NCBI GenBank assembly: GCA_937973555.1
Contig: CALJKL010000011.1
Coordinates: 1 to 64,000, forward strand
Reading direction: 5' to 3'
Length of the DNA: 64,000 nt
Source of the DNA: an uncultured Flavobacteriales bacterium
GTDB taxonomy: Bacteria > Bacteroidota > Bacteroidia > Flavobacteriales > Weeksellaceae
Part shown: positions 1 through 8,374 of the stretch, one piece after another
Layout: every line of letters begins with the position of its first letter
Numbering within the stretch: the stretch's first letter is position 1
Program-made: the position numbers and the translations under genes
The notes under the pieces: generated by a model
Seen by the model: the letters and a program-made list of their open reading frames with translations, nothing else
The model's database searches: none
Told to the model about the DNA's origin: nothing

Positions 1-28
1 AAAATATTTATTAAAGTCAAAATATATC

Positions 29-58
29 TTGTGAGAATAGAAAAAAAAATTAAATTTG
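29..58 (+). promoter_or_regulatory. gdhA promoter (Bacteroidota type)
   Basis: TTG at 29-31, 19 nt, then TAAATTTG at 51-58. This matches the Bacteroidota primary sigma consensus (-33 TTG/TTTG, 19-21 nt, -7 TAnnTTTG). It leaves an untranslated leader of roughly 15-18 nt before the gdhA ATG at 81. Confidence 0.7.
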
Positions 59-80
59 TCTGTAATAATTCATAACATCT

Positions 81-1439
81 ATGGGACAATATAATGTAGA
101 GCAAAAAATTGAAGAATTTATTGCAAAAATAGAAGCAAAAAACCCTAATGAGCCAGAATTCCTTCAGGCTGTAAAAGAAGTTGCGGTTACCGTAATTCCT
201 TTTATCGTGACCAAAGAAGAATACAGAGGCATGAAACTGTTGGAAAGAATGGCAGAACCAGAAAGAGTAATCATCTTCAGAGTTCCATGGGTAGATGATA
301 AAGGAGAAATACAAGTAAACAGAGGTTTCAGAATCCAAATGAACTCTGCTATTGGTCCGTATAAAGGGGGAATCAGATTCCATCCTACTGTAAATCTCTC
401 GGTTTTGAAGTTTTTAGCCTTTGAACAGGTTTTCAAAAACTCGTTGACTACTTTGCCAATGGGTGGAGGAAAAGGAGGTTCGGATTTTGACCCAACCGGT
501 AAATCTGACATGGAGGTAATGCGTTTTTGCCAGTCTTTCATGACGGAAATGTGCAAGCATATTGGTCCGGAAACAGACGTTCCTGCGGGAGACATTGGGG
601 TAGGTGCCAGAGAAATCGGATATCTTTTTGGTCAATACAAAAGAATCAGAAACGAATTTACTGGGGTACTTACTGGTAAAGGTTTAGCATATGGAGGATC
701 ATTAATCAGGCCAGAGGCTACTGGATATGGAGTAGTTTATTTTGGTGAGCAAATGCTTAAAACCAAAGGAGAAACTTTCAAAAATAAAACAGTTACTGTT
801 TCAGGCTTTGGAAACGTTGCTTGGGGTGTGATTAAAAAAATAGAAGAACTTGGTGGTAAAGTTGTTACCATTTCAGGGCCAGATGGGTATATCTACGATA
901 AAGAAGGTATTAGCGGAGAAAAAATTGATTTCTTGCTAGAGTTAAGAGCTTCTGGAAACAACAGAGCAGAAGACTATGTGAAGAAGTATCCTTCAGCAGA
1001 ATTCCACGCAGGGAAGAGACCTTGGGAAGTAAAATGCGATGTAGCCATTCCTTCAGCAACTCAAAATGAATTGGATTTGGATGATGCTAAAAGATTGGTG
1101 GAAAATGGTTGTATGTGTGTGGTAGAAGCGGCTAATATGCCTTCTACATTAGATGCCATCAATTACTTCCTAGAAAACCATGTGTTGTTTTCGCCAGGTA
1201 AGGCTTCTAATGCAGGTGGGGTTGCTACTTCAGGTTTGGAAATGACGCAAAACTCTATCAGATTAAACTGGAGTTCAGAAGAAGTAGATGCCCGTCTGAA
1301 AGAAATTATGATCGGAATCCACAACGCCTGTATGAAGTACGGAAGAGAAGAAGATGGATATGTAAACTATGTAAAAGGGGCTAATATTGCAGGTTTCGTA
1401 AAAGTAGCCGAAGCGATGTTGGCGCAAGGAGTAGTGTAA
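81..1439 (+). CDS. gdhA: NADP-specific glutamate dehydrogenase
   Basis: Reversibly aminates 2-oxoglutarate to glutamate in the cytosol; the main ammonium-assimilating dehydrogenase together with the glnN product encoded further on. The 452 residues match the usual length of hexameric bacterial GdhA. Visible motifs are the substrate-binding segment with GPYKGGIRFHP (92-102), the catalytic Lys131 in LPMGGGKGGSDFDP, and the Rossmann dinucleotide motif SGFGNVAWG (241-249). It is monocistronic: its own promoter lies at 29-58 and a strong hairpin follows at 1481. The ATG at 81 is the only sensible start. NADP preference is inferred from similarity to the E. coli type, not from a decisive residue. 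Confidence 0.96.
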   Translation: MGQYNVEQKIEEFIAKIEAKNPNEPEFLQAVKEVAVTVIPFIVTKEEYRGMKLLERMAEPERVIIFRVPWVDDKGEIQVNRGFRIQMNSAIGPYKGGIRFHPTVNLSVLKFLAFEQVFKNSLTTLPMGGGKGGSDFDPTGKSDMEVMRFCQSFMTEMCKHIGPETDVPAGDIGVGAREIGYLFGQYKRIRNEFTGVLTGKGLAYGGSLIRPEATGYGVVYFGEQMLKTKGETFKNKTVTVSGFGNVAWGVIKKIEELGGKVVTISGPDGYIYDKEGISGEKIDFLLELRASGNNRAEDYVKKYPSAEFHAGKRPWEVKCDVAIPSATQNELDLDDAKRLVENGCMCVVEAANMPSTLDAINYFLENHVLFSPGKASNAGGVATSGLEMTQNSIRLNWSSEEVDARLKEIMIGIHNACMKYGREEDGYVNYVKGANIAGFVKVAEAMLAQGVV

Positions 1440-1458
1440 AAAATGATTTTTTCATATA

Positions 1459-1475
1459 CCCGAAATTGATTCGGG
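1459..1475. repeat. short inverted repeat after gdhA
   Basis: CCCGAA, five bases, TTCGGG: a perfect 6-bp hairpin without a T-tract, just before the true terminator. Its function is unknown; it could protect the 3' end or act as a weak terminator for the convergent gene. Confidence 0.4.
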
Positions 1476-1480
1476 AAGGA

Positions 1481-1510
1481 GCCACAGAGATGATCTGTGG
1501 CTTTTTTATT
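1481..1510 (+). terminator. gdhA intrinsic terminator
   Basis: 8-bp stem GCCACAGA/TCTGTGGC (1481-1488 with 1494-1501), a 5-nt loop, then TTTTTTATTTTT. It overlaps the 3' end of the convergent YkgJ-like gene. Confidence 0.8.
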
Positions 1511-1994
1511 TTTGAATTTTTTCCAGCATTTTTTCTACAAAAGTGTAAGCCGCAGGACAAATTACTGTATTTTTCAACATGAGATTGTTGATTTGGTAAA
1601 TTTTCTTTCGGTCTGTATGTGGGTATTCTCTGCAGGCTTTCGGCCTTACTTCGTAGATGCTGCACGTATTGTCTTCGTTCAGAAACCAACAAGGCAGAGA
1701 TTGCAATACCTTGTCATTGTCTTCGTCAATTCTTAAGAATTTAGCCTCAAAATCTGCCGATTTCAAGCGCAAGTGCTTGGCAATTCTTTCAATGTCTTTT
1801 TCAGTATAAAGTGGCCCCGTAGTTTTGCAGCAATTGGCACATTGCAAACAATCTGTTTCCTCAAAAACCTCTTCATGAATTTCCTGTACCACATAATCCA
1901 AATTTTTTGGTGGCTTTTTCTTGAGGTTTTCCAAGAATTTTTTATGCTCTTTTTGTTTTTGAAGAGCCAGGTTTTTGTAAAAATCCAAATCCAT
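1506..1994 (-). CDS. YkgJ-family cysteine-cluster protein
   Basis: Small cytosolic protein (162 aa) of the CxxCxxCC family, predicted to bind zinc or an iron-sulfur cluster. The visible cysteines are CLQCANCC in the N-terminal half, then CSIYEVRPKACREYP, and a last Cys in VICPAA, which is the spacing seen in YkgJ/YcgN-like proteins. The N-terminal 50 residues are Lys-rich and helical. The biochemical role of the family is unsettled. It stands alone, convergent with gdhA, and a -7-like element lies 5 nt upstream of the ATG. Confidence 0.85.
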   Translation of the reverse strand: MDLDFYKNLALQKQKEHKKFLENLKKKPPKNLDYVVQEIHEEVFEETDCLQCANCCKTTGPLYTEKDIERIAKHLRLKSADFEAKFLRIDEDNDKVLQSLPCWFLNEDNTCSIYEVRPKACREYPHTDRKKIYQINNLMLKNTVICPAAYTFVEKMLEKIQK

Positions 1995-1998
1995 GGTG

Positions 1999-2006
1999 CA
2001 AAGGTA
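1999..2006 (-). promoter_or_regulatory. -7 element of the YkgJ-like gene
   Basis: Reads TACCTTTG on the minus strand and ends 4 nt before the ATG, so the transcript would be nearly leaderless. No convincing -33 TTG is seen. Confidence 0.4.
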
Positions 2007-2087
2007 AAGATTTGATATAAATCATAAATACTAAATAAAGTGGGATGTAAATCTAATTTAAGATTGTTTTTGTCTTATTTTAGCCAA

Positions 2088-2468
2088 ATGAAAGACATTG
2101 CTTCTACACAAGACATTCAATTGCTGGTCAATACTTTTTATGATAAGGTAAAAACTTCCGAAATTGGTTTTTTCTTCAATGAAATTGCCGCCGTCAATTG
2201 GGAAAAACATTTACCCAAGATGTATATTTTTTGGCAAAGTGTTCTTTTTGCGGATGTAAAATTTGAAGGCAATCCTATGGGGGCGCATTTCCCGATTAAC
2301 CAAAAGGCAGCCATGGAAAAACATCATTTCGAAACCTGGTTGAAACTTTGGAAGCAAACCGTAGATGAGCTTTTTTCCGGTGAAATAGCCGCAAGTGCTA
2401 AAAATAAAGCCGAAAACATTGCCAGTTTAATGGCTTACAAAATGGAAATGGACAGAAGATTAAGTTAA
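2088..2468 (+). CDS. group III truncated haemoglobin
   Basis: Haem-binding globin of the 2/2 fold, predicted to handle O2 or NO. I start at the ATG at 2088 (126 aa), because the upstream GTG at 2040 would add a Phe/Leu-rich tail not found in globins. Family features are FFF in helix B (28-30), IFWQSVLF (helix E region), GNPMGAHFPI, and HHFETWLKLW, where His80 is the likely proximal ligand. The stop overlaps the stop of the convergent membrane-protein gene through a shared TTAA. In vivo ligand and role are not deducible from sequence. Confidence 0.88.
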   Translation: MKDIASTQDIQLLVNTFYDKVKTSEIGFFFNEIAAVNWEKHLPKMYIFWQSVLFADVKFEGNPMGAHFPINQKAAMEKHHFETWLKLWKQTVDELFSGEIAASAKNKAENIASLMAYKMEMDRRLS

Positions 2469-2809
2469 AAATGGAAAATGTAATTCCAAAGATAGAAATC
2501 TTGAAAGTCCGTTAACATATGAAACAGTAAACCAACTGCAATCATTCTGTAATTTCCTTTCAAAAAAACACCCCCTAATAAATACACCAAAATGGCAGGA
2601 TAGCTGTGCAAGGGATGAAACCCGACGCTGCAACGATGGGCATCAAAAACAGGATTTGCCAACAGATGATCTACATCTACCAACATCGTAGTCAACATTA
2701 ATAGGTAAGCCTTCTTCCATTGAGCCCTGAAAAAAAACCAAGCAATAGCCACTGGGAAGACCAAGTGCAAGAAATAGTGGGTAAAAACTTTTAGCTCAAC
2801 TAGATTCAT
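2465..2809 (-). CDS. DUF6122-like small membrane protein
   Basis: 114 residues with about four hydrophobic segments, and conserved-looking polar motifs DVDHLLANP and HPLHSYPA between them. It resembles the flavobacterial DUF6122 family, whose function is unknown. The Asp/His clusters next to membrane segments recall membrane-bound metal-dependent hydrolases (YdjM/LexA-regulated type), but that is speculation. It is followed at a 2-bp gap upstream by the alkylation-repair gene, so the two are probably cotranscribed. Confidence 0.7.
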   Translation of the reverse strand: MNLVELKVFTHYFLHLVFPVAIAWFFFRAQWKKAYLLMLTTMLVDVDHLLANPVFDAHRCSVGFHPLHSYPAILVYLLGGVFLKGNYRMIAVGLLFHMLTDFQDFYLWNYIFHF

Positions 2810-2811
2810 AT

Positions 2812-3528
2812 TTATATTCTGCCTTTCAAAAAATCCTGCCTCAAGTCCTCATCCAGTTTTTCTATGGCATAGCGAAGTGAAGTTCTGGGCATTTCTTGAT
2901 AATATTTGGTAAGGAACTCCACCAAAAATTCTTCGTTTTTATTCCCAATTTCGCGAAGCAACCAGCCGTTTGCCTTATGCATCAAATCATGAGGATGTTT
3001 CAGATTATTCAAAACAAATTCTATGGTTAAGTCATAACTTCCTCTTTTTACATAATACATGGTTCCAACCACAGCGATACGCTTTTCCCACATATTTTCT
3101 GAAGAAGAAAACTTTCTGAGAATGTCCGGGGTGTGATTTTCAAAACAATACTTGCCCAAAAGTTTATAACAAGACTGGTCTACTAAATCCCAATTGTTAA
3201 CATGTTGAGTATTTCTTAAGTAAAAGTCAATGAGTTCTTTTTGTTCTGACTTGTCTTTTGTTTTCTCGAATTTCGTAACGAGCATCAAGAGAGCCACCAA
3301 TCGCATTTCGTGAAATTCAGACTGCAAGATTTCTTGAACGTCTTCCAATGAGGCTTTTTGCCAATATTCTTTAACGAGTTTTCTGGCATCTGGCACTACC
3401 ACCCCTATAAATTTATCTCCTTCGGCATATTGTCCTTTTCCGGTTTTAAAGAAATACGGAAGAAATTCCGCTTTTTCTGGAGTGGAAAGGAATTGTAGGG
3501 CTTCAAGAATTTGGTTGTGAAGACTCAT
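2812..3528 (-). CDS. DNA alkylation repair protein (AlkD-like)
   Basis: 238-residue all-helical HEAT-like repeat protein of the AlkC/AlkD DNA glycosylase superfamily, which removes alkylated purines. Family landmarks are GVVVPDARKLVKEYW near residue 43-57, HEMRLVALLML, NNWDLVDQSCYKLLG around residues 115-129, and the C-terminal PRTSLRYAIEKL. The Trp/Asp pair in NNWDLVD corresponds to the catalytic segment of AlkD. It lies in a minus-strand run with hflX upstream (7-bp gap). Whether it is a true glycosylase is inferred. Confidence 0.88.
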   Translation of the reverse strand: MSLHNQILEALQFLSTPEKAEFLPYFFKTGKGQYAEGDKFIGVVVPDARKLVKEYWQKASLEDVQEILQSEFHEMRLVALLMLVTKFEKTKDKSEQKELIDFYLRNTQHVNNWDLVDQSCYKLLGKYCFENHTPDILRKFSSSENMWEKRIAVVGTMYYVKRGSYDLTIEFVLNNLKHPHDLMHKANGWLLREIGNKNEEFLVEFLTKYYQEMPRTSLRYAIEKLDEDLRQDFLKGRI

Positions 3529-3535
3529 TTACCGT

Positions 3536-4747
3536 TTAGTTTTCTTCATTGTCAAAATATTCAAACAAGAAGTCATTGTAAGGGAACCTCGAAATATGGA
3601 TTTTGTGAACTTCTTCGTAAATCATCTTTTTCATCTCCGGGAAGTTTTCTTTGGTTAATGCTGAAATAAAAACCGTTGGGTATTTAGATTTCGCCATCCA
3701 AGTCTTTTTCCATTCTTCCAGGGAAATGTTTTTACGCGTAGAAGGCGTCAAATCGTCTTCTTCCTTTTTTTCGTAAGCAAAAGCATCTATTTTGTTGAAA
3801 ACCATCACCATCGGTTTTTGGTGCGCATCAATTTCCTGAAGAATTTGGTTCACAGAAGCAATGTGGTCTTCGAAACTTTCATGGGAAATATCTACCACAT
3901 GAATGAGCAAATCTGCTTCGCGCACTTCATCCAAAGTAGATTTAAAACTTTCCACCAGCTGGGTAGGCAGTTTTCTGATAAATCCTACGGTGTCAGTCAA
4001 TAAAAAAGGCAGGTTGCCAATTACCACTTTTCTTACGGTAGTATCCAGCGTTGCAAACAATTTATTTTCGGCAAATACTTCAGATTTAGAAAGAGCGTTC
4101 ATGAGCGTAGATTTACCCACGTTAGTATATCCCACCAATGCAGCACGAACCACCTTTCCGCGGTTGGCTCTTTGGGTGGCCATTTGTCTATCAATGGTTT
4201 TCAGTTTGTCTTTCAGTAACGTAATTCGATCTCGGATGATACGTCTATCGGTTTCAATTTCTGTTTCCCCCGGTCCACGCATCCCGATTCCCCCTTTTTG
4301 TCGCTCAAGGTGGGTCCACATTCTGGTTAAACGAGGCAAAAGGTATTGATATTGAGCGAGTTCTACTTGTGTTCTTGCATATGAAGTTTGGGCTCTTTGT
4401 GCAAAAATATCAAGAATGAGGTTGGTTCTGTCCAGAATTTTCACCTCCATTTCTCGCTCTAGATTTTTCAATTGAGACGGAGATAATTCATCATCAAAAA
4501 TAACAGTGCCTATTTCGTTTTCTTTTACATATTCTTTGATTTCCAATGCCTTACCGCTTCCTACAAAAGTTTTGGAATCCGGCTGAGTGAGTTTTTGGGT
4601 AAATCTTTTTTCTACAGTAGCCCCTGCGGTATACGCCAGAAATTCTAACTCATCTAAATATTCGGTGAGTTTTTCTTCATTTTGGTTTTGGGTAATTAAT
4701 CCTACTAAAACCGCCTTTTCATAGAGGTGTTCCTTTTTTTCTAGCAT
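3536..4747 (-). CDS. hflX: ribosome-associated GTPase HflX
   Basis: GTPase that rescues or splits stalled ribosomes, 403 aa. Order: N-terminal HflX domain with GSGKALEIKEYV, the conserved GGIGMRGPGETEIETDRR segment (152-169) after the coiled region, then the G domain: G1 GYTNVGKST (206-214), G3 DTVGF (252-256), and G4 NKID near 318. The C-terminal tail is short. Start at ATG 4747. The neighbouring alkD gene follows in the same direction. Confidence 0.95.
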   Translation of the reverse strand: MLEKKEHLYEKAVLVGLITQNQNEEKLTEYLDELEFLAYTAGATVEKRFTQKLTQPDSKTFVGSGKALEIKEYVKENEIGTVIFDDELSPSQLKNLEREMEVKILDRTNLILDIFAQRAQTSYARTQVELAQYQYLLPRLTRMWTHLERQKGGIGMRGPGETEIETDRRIIRDRITLLKDKLKTIDRQMATQRANRGKVVRAALVGYTNVGKSTLMNALSKSEVFAENKLFATLDTTVRKVVIGNLPFLLTDTVGFIRKLPTQLVESFKSTLDEVREADLLIHVVDISHESFEDHIASVNQILQEIDAHQKPMVMVFNKIDAFAYEKKEEDDLTPSTRKNISLEEWKKTWMAKSKYPTVFISALTKENFPEMKKMIYEEVHKIHISRFPYNDFLFEYFDNEEN

Positions 4748-4758
4748 GGTTGCTTTTC

Positions 4759-5022
4759 TTATTTTTTAGAATATCTCCATTTTAAAACCAACATTATAAT
4801 GGCTGATATACAGACAATTACATTGGTAAGAATAACAGAGGGAAGATTTTTAATGATGCCATAAGCCAACCATATAATGGTGCTTACTACAACTATGGTG
4901 AAAGACATAACAGAGATGTCTTTTACAGATTTTGATTGCCAAGTTTTAAAAATTTGAGGCACAAAAGTAATACAAGAAAGGGTTCCTGCTACTAAGCCTA
5001 GAATTTCGGGGTTGAAAACCAT
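4759..5022 (-). CDS. SemiSWEET sugar transporter (PQ-loop)
   Basis: 87-residue three-helix PQ-loop protein; SemiSWEETs dimerise to form a sugar uniporter. Helix 1 carries CITFVPQIFKTW with the diagnostic Pro-Gln at residues 22-23, followed by KSVKDIS and two more hydrophobic helices. I choose ATG 5022 rather than the upstream start at 5055, which adds 11 polar residues before the first helix. The substrate is unknown. It lies 11 bp upstream of hflX on the same strand. Confidence 0.88.
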   Translation of the reverse strand: MVFNPEILGLVAGTLSCITFVPQIFKTWQSKSVKDISVMSFTIVVVSTIIWLAYGIIKNLPSVILTNVIVCISAIIMLVLKWRYSKK

Positions 5023-5061
5023 ATTGGGGTTATAATTAATGATTGTTGTTGGCAAATTTAC

Positions 5062-5103
5062 AAATCATTTATCATTCATCACCCACCCATCATTCATTAT
5101 TTC
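5062..5103. repeat. degenerate heptanucleotide repeat
   Basis: The gap between the SemiSWEET and META genes can be divided into six heptads on the plus strand: AAATCAT, TTATCAT, TCATCAC, CCACCCA, TCATTCA, TTATTTC. Similar seven-base periodicity appears at 42684-42753 and 59031-59066. It resembles the STRR-type repeats described in cyanobacteria. Confidence 0.45.
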
Positions 5104-5524
5104 AATCCCAATCTTCCGCAATAAACTTCATGGTTTCGCCTTTGCTGTTTTTTAGTATTAAAAAATGCTCATTTATTTGATATTGATTGACTGAAGGTAA
5201 AAAAGCACTGAATTCCTGCTCTAAAATCATGTTTCCATCGCAATACATCATAGTGCTTCCCAATCCTGAAAATACTATTTTTTTGTTTTTCTTCGGTTTA
5301 ACATCAAAAAAAATAGTGTTGCAGCCCATTTTGGAGGTTCCGCCTTTTTCAATCCTCTTCAAATCCATATAGGCCTTTTTTTGTGTGAGTTCTGACTTTG
5401 TAAATTTCTGAAATTCAATCAATAACCATTTTTTCTTTAAACCGACATTAGTTTGCTGAAAGGAAGAATTTGTCATGAAAAATAAAAAAGAGAAGAGACT
5501 GATGATTAAAAATTTCGGTTTCAT
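5102..5524 (-). CDS. META-domain secreted protein (HslJ-like)
   Basis: 140 residues with a signal peptide (about 1-24) and one META domain. Matches to the family: GTSKMGCN (62-69), STMMYC (90-95, where family members have S-T-R/K-M-x-C), MILEQEFSAFL, and a closing LILKNSKGETMKF. In E. coli the related HslJ is a heat-inducible outer-membrane protein linked to novobiocin resistance; the function here is unknown. No Cys follows the signal peptide as in a lipobox, so it is probably a soluble periplasmic protein. Confidence 0.78.
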   Translation of the reverse strand: MKPKFLIISLFSFLFFMTNSSFQQTNVGLKKKWLLIEFQKFTKSELTQKKAYMDLKRIEKGGTSKMGCNTIFFDVKPKKNKKIVFSGLGSTMMYCDGNMILEQEFSAFLPSVNQYQINEHFLILKNSKGETMKFIAEDWD

Positions 5525-5623
5525 AAGGGCTTTTTGTAACGATTTATCCCAAATTCATACCAATTTCTTTGAATCACTTTTAATTTATAAATTTACCCAA
5601 TTAAATATTTTTAAAATCTATGA

Positions 5624-5642
5624 AATCGTCATTATGGCGATT
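5624..5642. promoter_or_regulatory. inverted repeat upstream of S46 peptidase gene
   Basis: AATCGTCA, TTA, TGGCGATT: an 8-bp stem with one G-T wobble, about 35 bp before the peptidase ATG. It could be an operator or a leader hairpin. The rest of the 5525-5676 gap shows no clear TAnnTTTG element. Confidence 0.3.
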
Positions 5643-5676
5643 ACATAAGACCGTATAAAAACAAATACTTACTTTT

Positions 5677-7809
5677 ATGAAAAGATTATTTCTACTTTTC
5701 ACATTCTTATTGAGTTTTGCGCAAATGCGTGCAGACGAAGGAATGTGGCTGATGATGCTCGTAAAAAGATTAAACGGCACCGACCTTCAAAAACAAGGTT
5801 TACATTTAACTCCGGAAGAAATTTATTCTGTTAACCATTCTAGCCTTAAAGATGCCATTGTACAGTTTAATGGTGGTTGTACTGCAGAAGTAGTTTCTAA
5901 AGAAGGTTTGCTTTTTACCAACCACCACTGTGGTTATGATGCCATTGCAACGCTTTCTACTCCGGAAAGAAATTACCTCCACGACGGGTTTTTTGCTAAA
6001 AACAACAAAGAAGAACTTCCAGCGAAAAATCTTTATGTGAGATTTTTGGTAAGAATGGGTGATGCAACAGACAGAATCAACAGCAAATTGAACAACAATA
6101 TGTCTGCTGATGAAAGAAAAGCCATCATCGATGCAGAATACAAAGCCATCATGAAAGAAAATTCTGAAAATGGTAAATATACCGTTGTTGTTAAGGATTT
6201 CTTTAGCGGAAATGAGTTCTATTATTTTGTATATCAAGATTATAAAGATGTTAGATTGGTAGGAACGCCTACAGAATCTATAGGTAAATTTGGGGGTGAT
6301 ACAGATAACTGGGAGTGGCCTAGACACACCGGAGATTTTTCTGTATTCAGAATTTATGCTGATGCCAATGGTAATCCTGCAGAATATTCATTAAACAATG
6401 TTCCGTTAAAACCAAAATATCACCTTCCTGTTTCTGTGAAAGGAGTGAAGCCTGGAGATTTTACCATGATTGTAGGATATCCAGGAAGAACCAACCGTTA
6501 TCTTACTTCTTTTGGAATCAACCAATTGGTAACCAAAGATTATGTGGGTTGGGTAGACGCTTCTAAAACAGCGATGGATGTTATGAAGAAGTATATGGAC
6601 AAGGACACCGGAACAAGATTAGATTATGCTTCTCAATATGCTTCTGTGGCCAACTATTGGAAAAATAGAGCAGGTACTATAGAATCTGTAAACAAAAACG
6701 GAACTGTGGCTGATAAGCAAAAAGTAGAGGTTACTTTCCAGGAATGGGCCAACAAACCAGAAAATGTGGCAACTTATGGAAAAGTGCTTTCAGAAATTGA
6801 AGCCTATTATAAGCTTATTGCCGATAGAAACTTAGAAAGAAACTATTTTGCACAGTTCCAAAGAAATGCAAAATACGCTTCTCTTCCATACAGATTAGGG
6901 TCAGCTCTTAAGTCTTATGCAGAGCAAAATGAGGCAGGGAGAGCTGCAATGAAAGCAAAATTAACTGCAGGAATAGAGTCTGCTTATGACGGTTTCCATG
7001 CAGATGTAGAAAAAGATATGTTGCAGACATTGCTTTCTCTTTACAAAACCAAAGTTCCTGCAGACTATCAATTGCCAGCTTTAAAATTTGCCAATGCTTC
7101 TGAGTTAGCTTCTCAAACAGCTACTTCTATTTTCAGTACTAAAGAATCTGTGTTGAAGTTTCTAAGCAATCCTAATGCTGCAGCTTTAGAAAACGATCCA
7201 TTGTATAAATTTTCAGGCGTAATGGTTTCTGAAGCGATGATGTTTGGAGATAAGTATGTGAAAGCAGATGATCAGTTTGCGAAAAATACAAGATTATATT
7301 TTGACGGTTTAAGAAAATCGAACCCAGACAAACAATATTACCCAGATGCCAACTCTACGATGAGAGTGACTTTTGGTAAAGTAGACAGATTGCCTATCAG
7401 AAAAGACAGACAATACTATGGTGTAAAGGATAATTTCTATACTGATATGACGGGTATGGTAGCCAAATACAAAAAAGGCGATGCAGAATTTGATTTGCCT
7501 CAAAGACTTTTAGATTTGTATAAGAGTAAAGATTTCGGTCAGTACAAAGATAAAAAAGGATACATGCCGGTGAACTTCCTTTCAGATAACGATATCACTG
7601 GAGGTAACTCAGGTTCGCCAATCATGAATGGAAATGGTGAATTGATTGGTTTGGCTTTCGATGGTAATTCTGAAGCCCTTTCAGGAGACATCGTTTTCGA
7701 AAAACAATGGCAAAAAACCATCAACCTAGATGTAAGATTCTTACTTTGGATTATGGACAAATACCACGGTGCAGGTTACCTTTTGAATGAAATGACCATC
7801 AGGAAATAA
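5677..7809 (+). CDS. S46 family dipeptidyl-peptidase (DPP7-like)
   Basis: Periplasmic serine exopeptidase that removes dipeptides from oligopeptide N-termini, feeding amino-acid catabolism. 710 aa with a signal peptide (about 1-19, ending near MRADEG, mature N-terminus DEGMW typical of the family). Triad: His84 in TNHHCGYDAI, Asp220 in WPRHTGDFSVF, Ser645 in TGGNSGSP. The residue 18 positions after the Ser is Gly663, in the position that is Gly666 in P. gingivalis DPP7 and Arg673 in acidic-specific DPP11. I therefore infer preference for hydrophobic P1 residues. Single gene with its own terminator. Confidence 0.93.
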   Translation: MKRLFLLFTFLLSFAQMRADEGMWLMMLVKRLNGTDLQKQGLHLTPEEIYSVNHSSLKDAIVQFNGGCTAEVVSKEGLLFTNHHCGYDAIATLSTPERNYLHDGFFAKNNKEELPAKNLYVRFLVRMGDATDRINSKLNNNMSADERKAIIDAEYKAIMKENSENGKYTVVVKDFFSGNEFYYFVYQDYKDVRLVGTPTESIGKFGGDTDNWEWPRHTGDFSVFRIYADANGNPAEYSLNNVPLKPKYHLPVSVKGVKPGDFTMIVGYPGRTNRYLTSFGINQLVTKDYVGWVDASKTAMDVMKKYMDKDTGTRLDYASQYASVANYWKNRAGTIESVNKNGTVADKQKVEVTFQEWANKPENVATYGKVLSEIEAYYKLIADRNLERNYFAQFQRNAKYASLPYRLGSALKSYAEQNEAGRAAMKAKLTAGIESAYDGFHADVEKDMLQTLLSLYKTKVPADYQLPALKFANASELASQTATSIFSTKESVLKFLSNPNAAALENDPLYKFSGVMVSEAMMFGDKYVKADDQFAKNTRLYFDGLRKSNPDKQYYPDANSTMRVTFGKVDRLPIRKDRQYYGVKDNFYTDMTGMVAKYKKGDAEFDLPQRLLDLYKSKDFGQYKDKKGYMPVNFLSDNDITGGNSGSPIMNGNGELIGLAFDGNSEALSGDIVFEKQWQKTINLDVRFLLWIMDKYHGAGYLLNEMTIRK

Positions 7810-7833
7810 ACATCCTTGATATATTTTTATAAG

Positions 7834-7866
7834 AATCTCCGAATTTACTTCGGAGATTTTTTTATT
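7834..7866 (+). terminator. terminator of S46 peptidase gene
   Basis: 10-bp stem AATCTCCGAA/TTCGGAGATT with a 5-nt loop, followed by TTTTTTATTTTT. Confidence 0.85.
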
Positions 7867-7889
7867 TTTATAAATGCAAATTTTAAAAA

Positions 7890-8366
7890 ATGAAACAAGA
7901 CCGCATTTCTTTTGAAGCGATTATTAAGCAACATGGCAACATGAATGCTGGTTTTGTGGAGTTTCCCTTCAGTACAGAAAAGCTTTTTGGAAAAAAAGGT
8001 CAGGTAAAAGTGAAGGTTTTGTTTGATGATAAAGTGTCTTACCGTGGAAGCCTTTCTAAAATGAAAGCAGAACGTCATTTTCTTTTGTTGACGCAGGAAG
8101 TAAGAAATGAATTGAACAAATCTTTCGGGGAAAAGGTTTCGGTAGAGTTGTGGGAAGACAAAGAAGAACGAGTGGTAGAGATTCCGGAGGATGTTTTGGA
8201 AGTCTTTCAAAAAAATGAAAAAGCCTTTGAACTTTATCAAAAGATGAGCTATACTCACCGCAAAGAATATATGCGCTGGATTACAGATGCCAAAAAAATC
8301 GAAACCCGAGAAGCCAGAAAAGTGAAAATGATAGAGATGATATTGGCAGGCAAAAAAGGAATTTAA
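7890..8366 (+). CDS. DUF1905 / YdeI-OmdA family protein
   Basis: 158 residues in two parts. The first is a DUF1905-like beta domain (about 1-90), with FVEFPFSTEKLFGKKGQVKV and SYRGSLSKM. The second is a C-terminal YdeI/OmdA-like helical domain, with FQKNEKAFELYQKMSYTHRKEYMRWI and KKIETREARKVKMIEMI. OmdA-like proteins have been linked to bacteriocin protection, but the molecular function is unknown. It is 8 bp upstream of an acetyltransferase gene, probably one transcript. Confidence 0.8.
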   Translation: MKQDRISFEAIIKQHGNMNAGFVEFPFSTEKLFGKKGQVKVKVLFDDKVSYRGSLSKMKAERHFLLLTQEVRNELNKSFGEKVSVELWEDKEERVVEIPEDVLEVFQKNEKAFELYQKMSYTHRKEYMRWITDAKKIETREARKVKMIEMILAGKKGI

Positions 8367-8374
8367 AAGAAATT

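Noticed and set aside
5806..6327. 173-codon open frame on the minus strand
   Set aside because: Antisense inside the S46 peptidase gene; no recognisable domain and no start signal.
7845..8258. 137-codon open frame on the minus strand
   Set aside because: Antisense to the DUF1905/YdeI gene; Phe/Lys-rich shadow.
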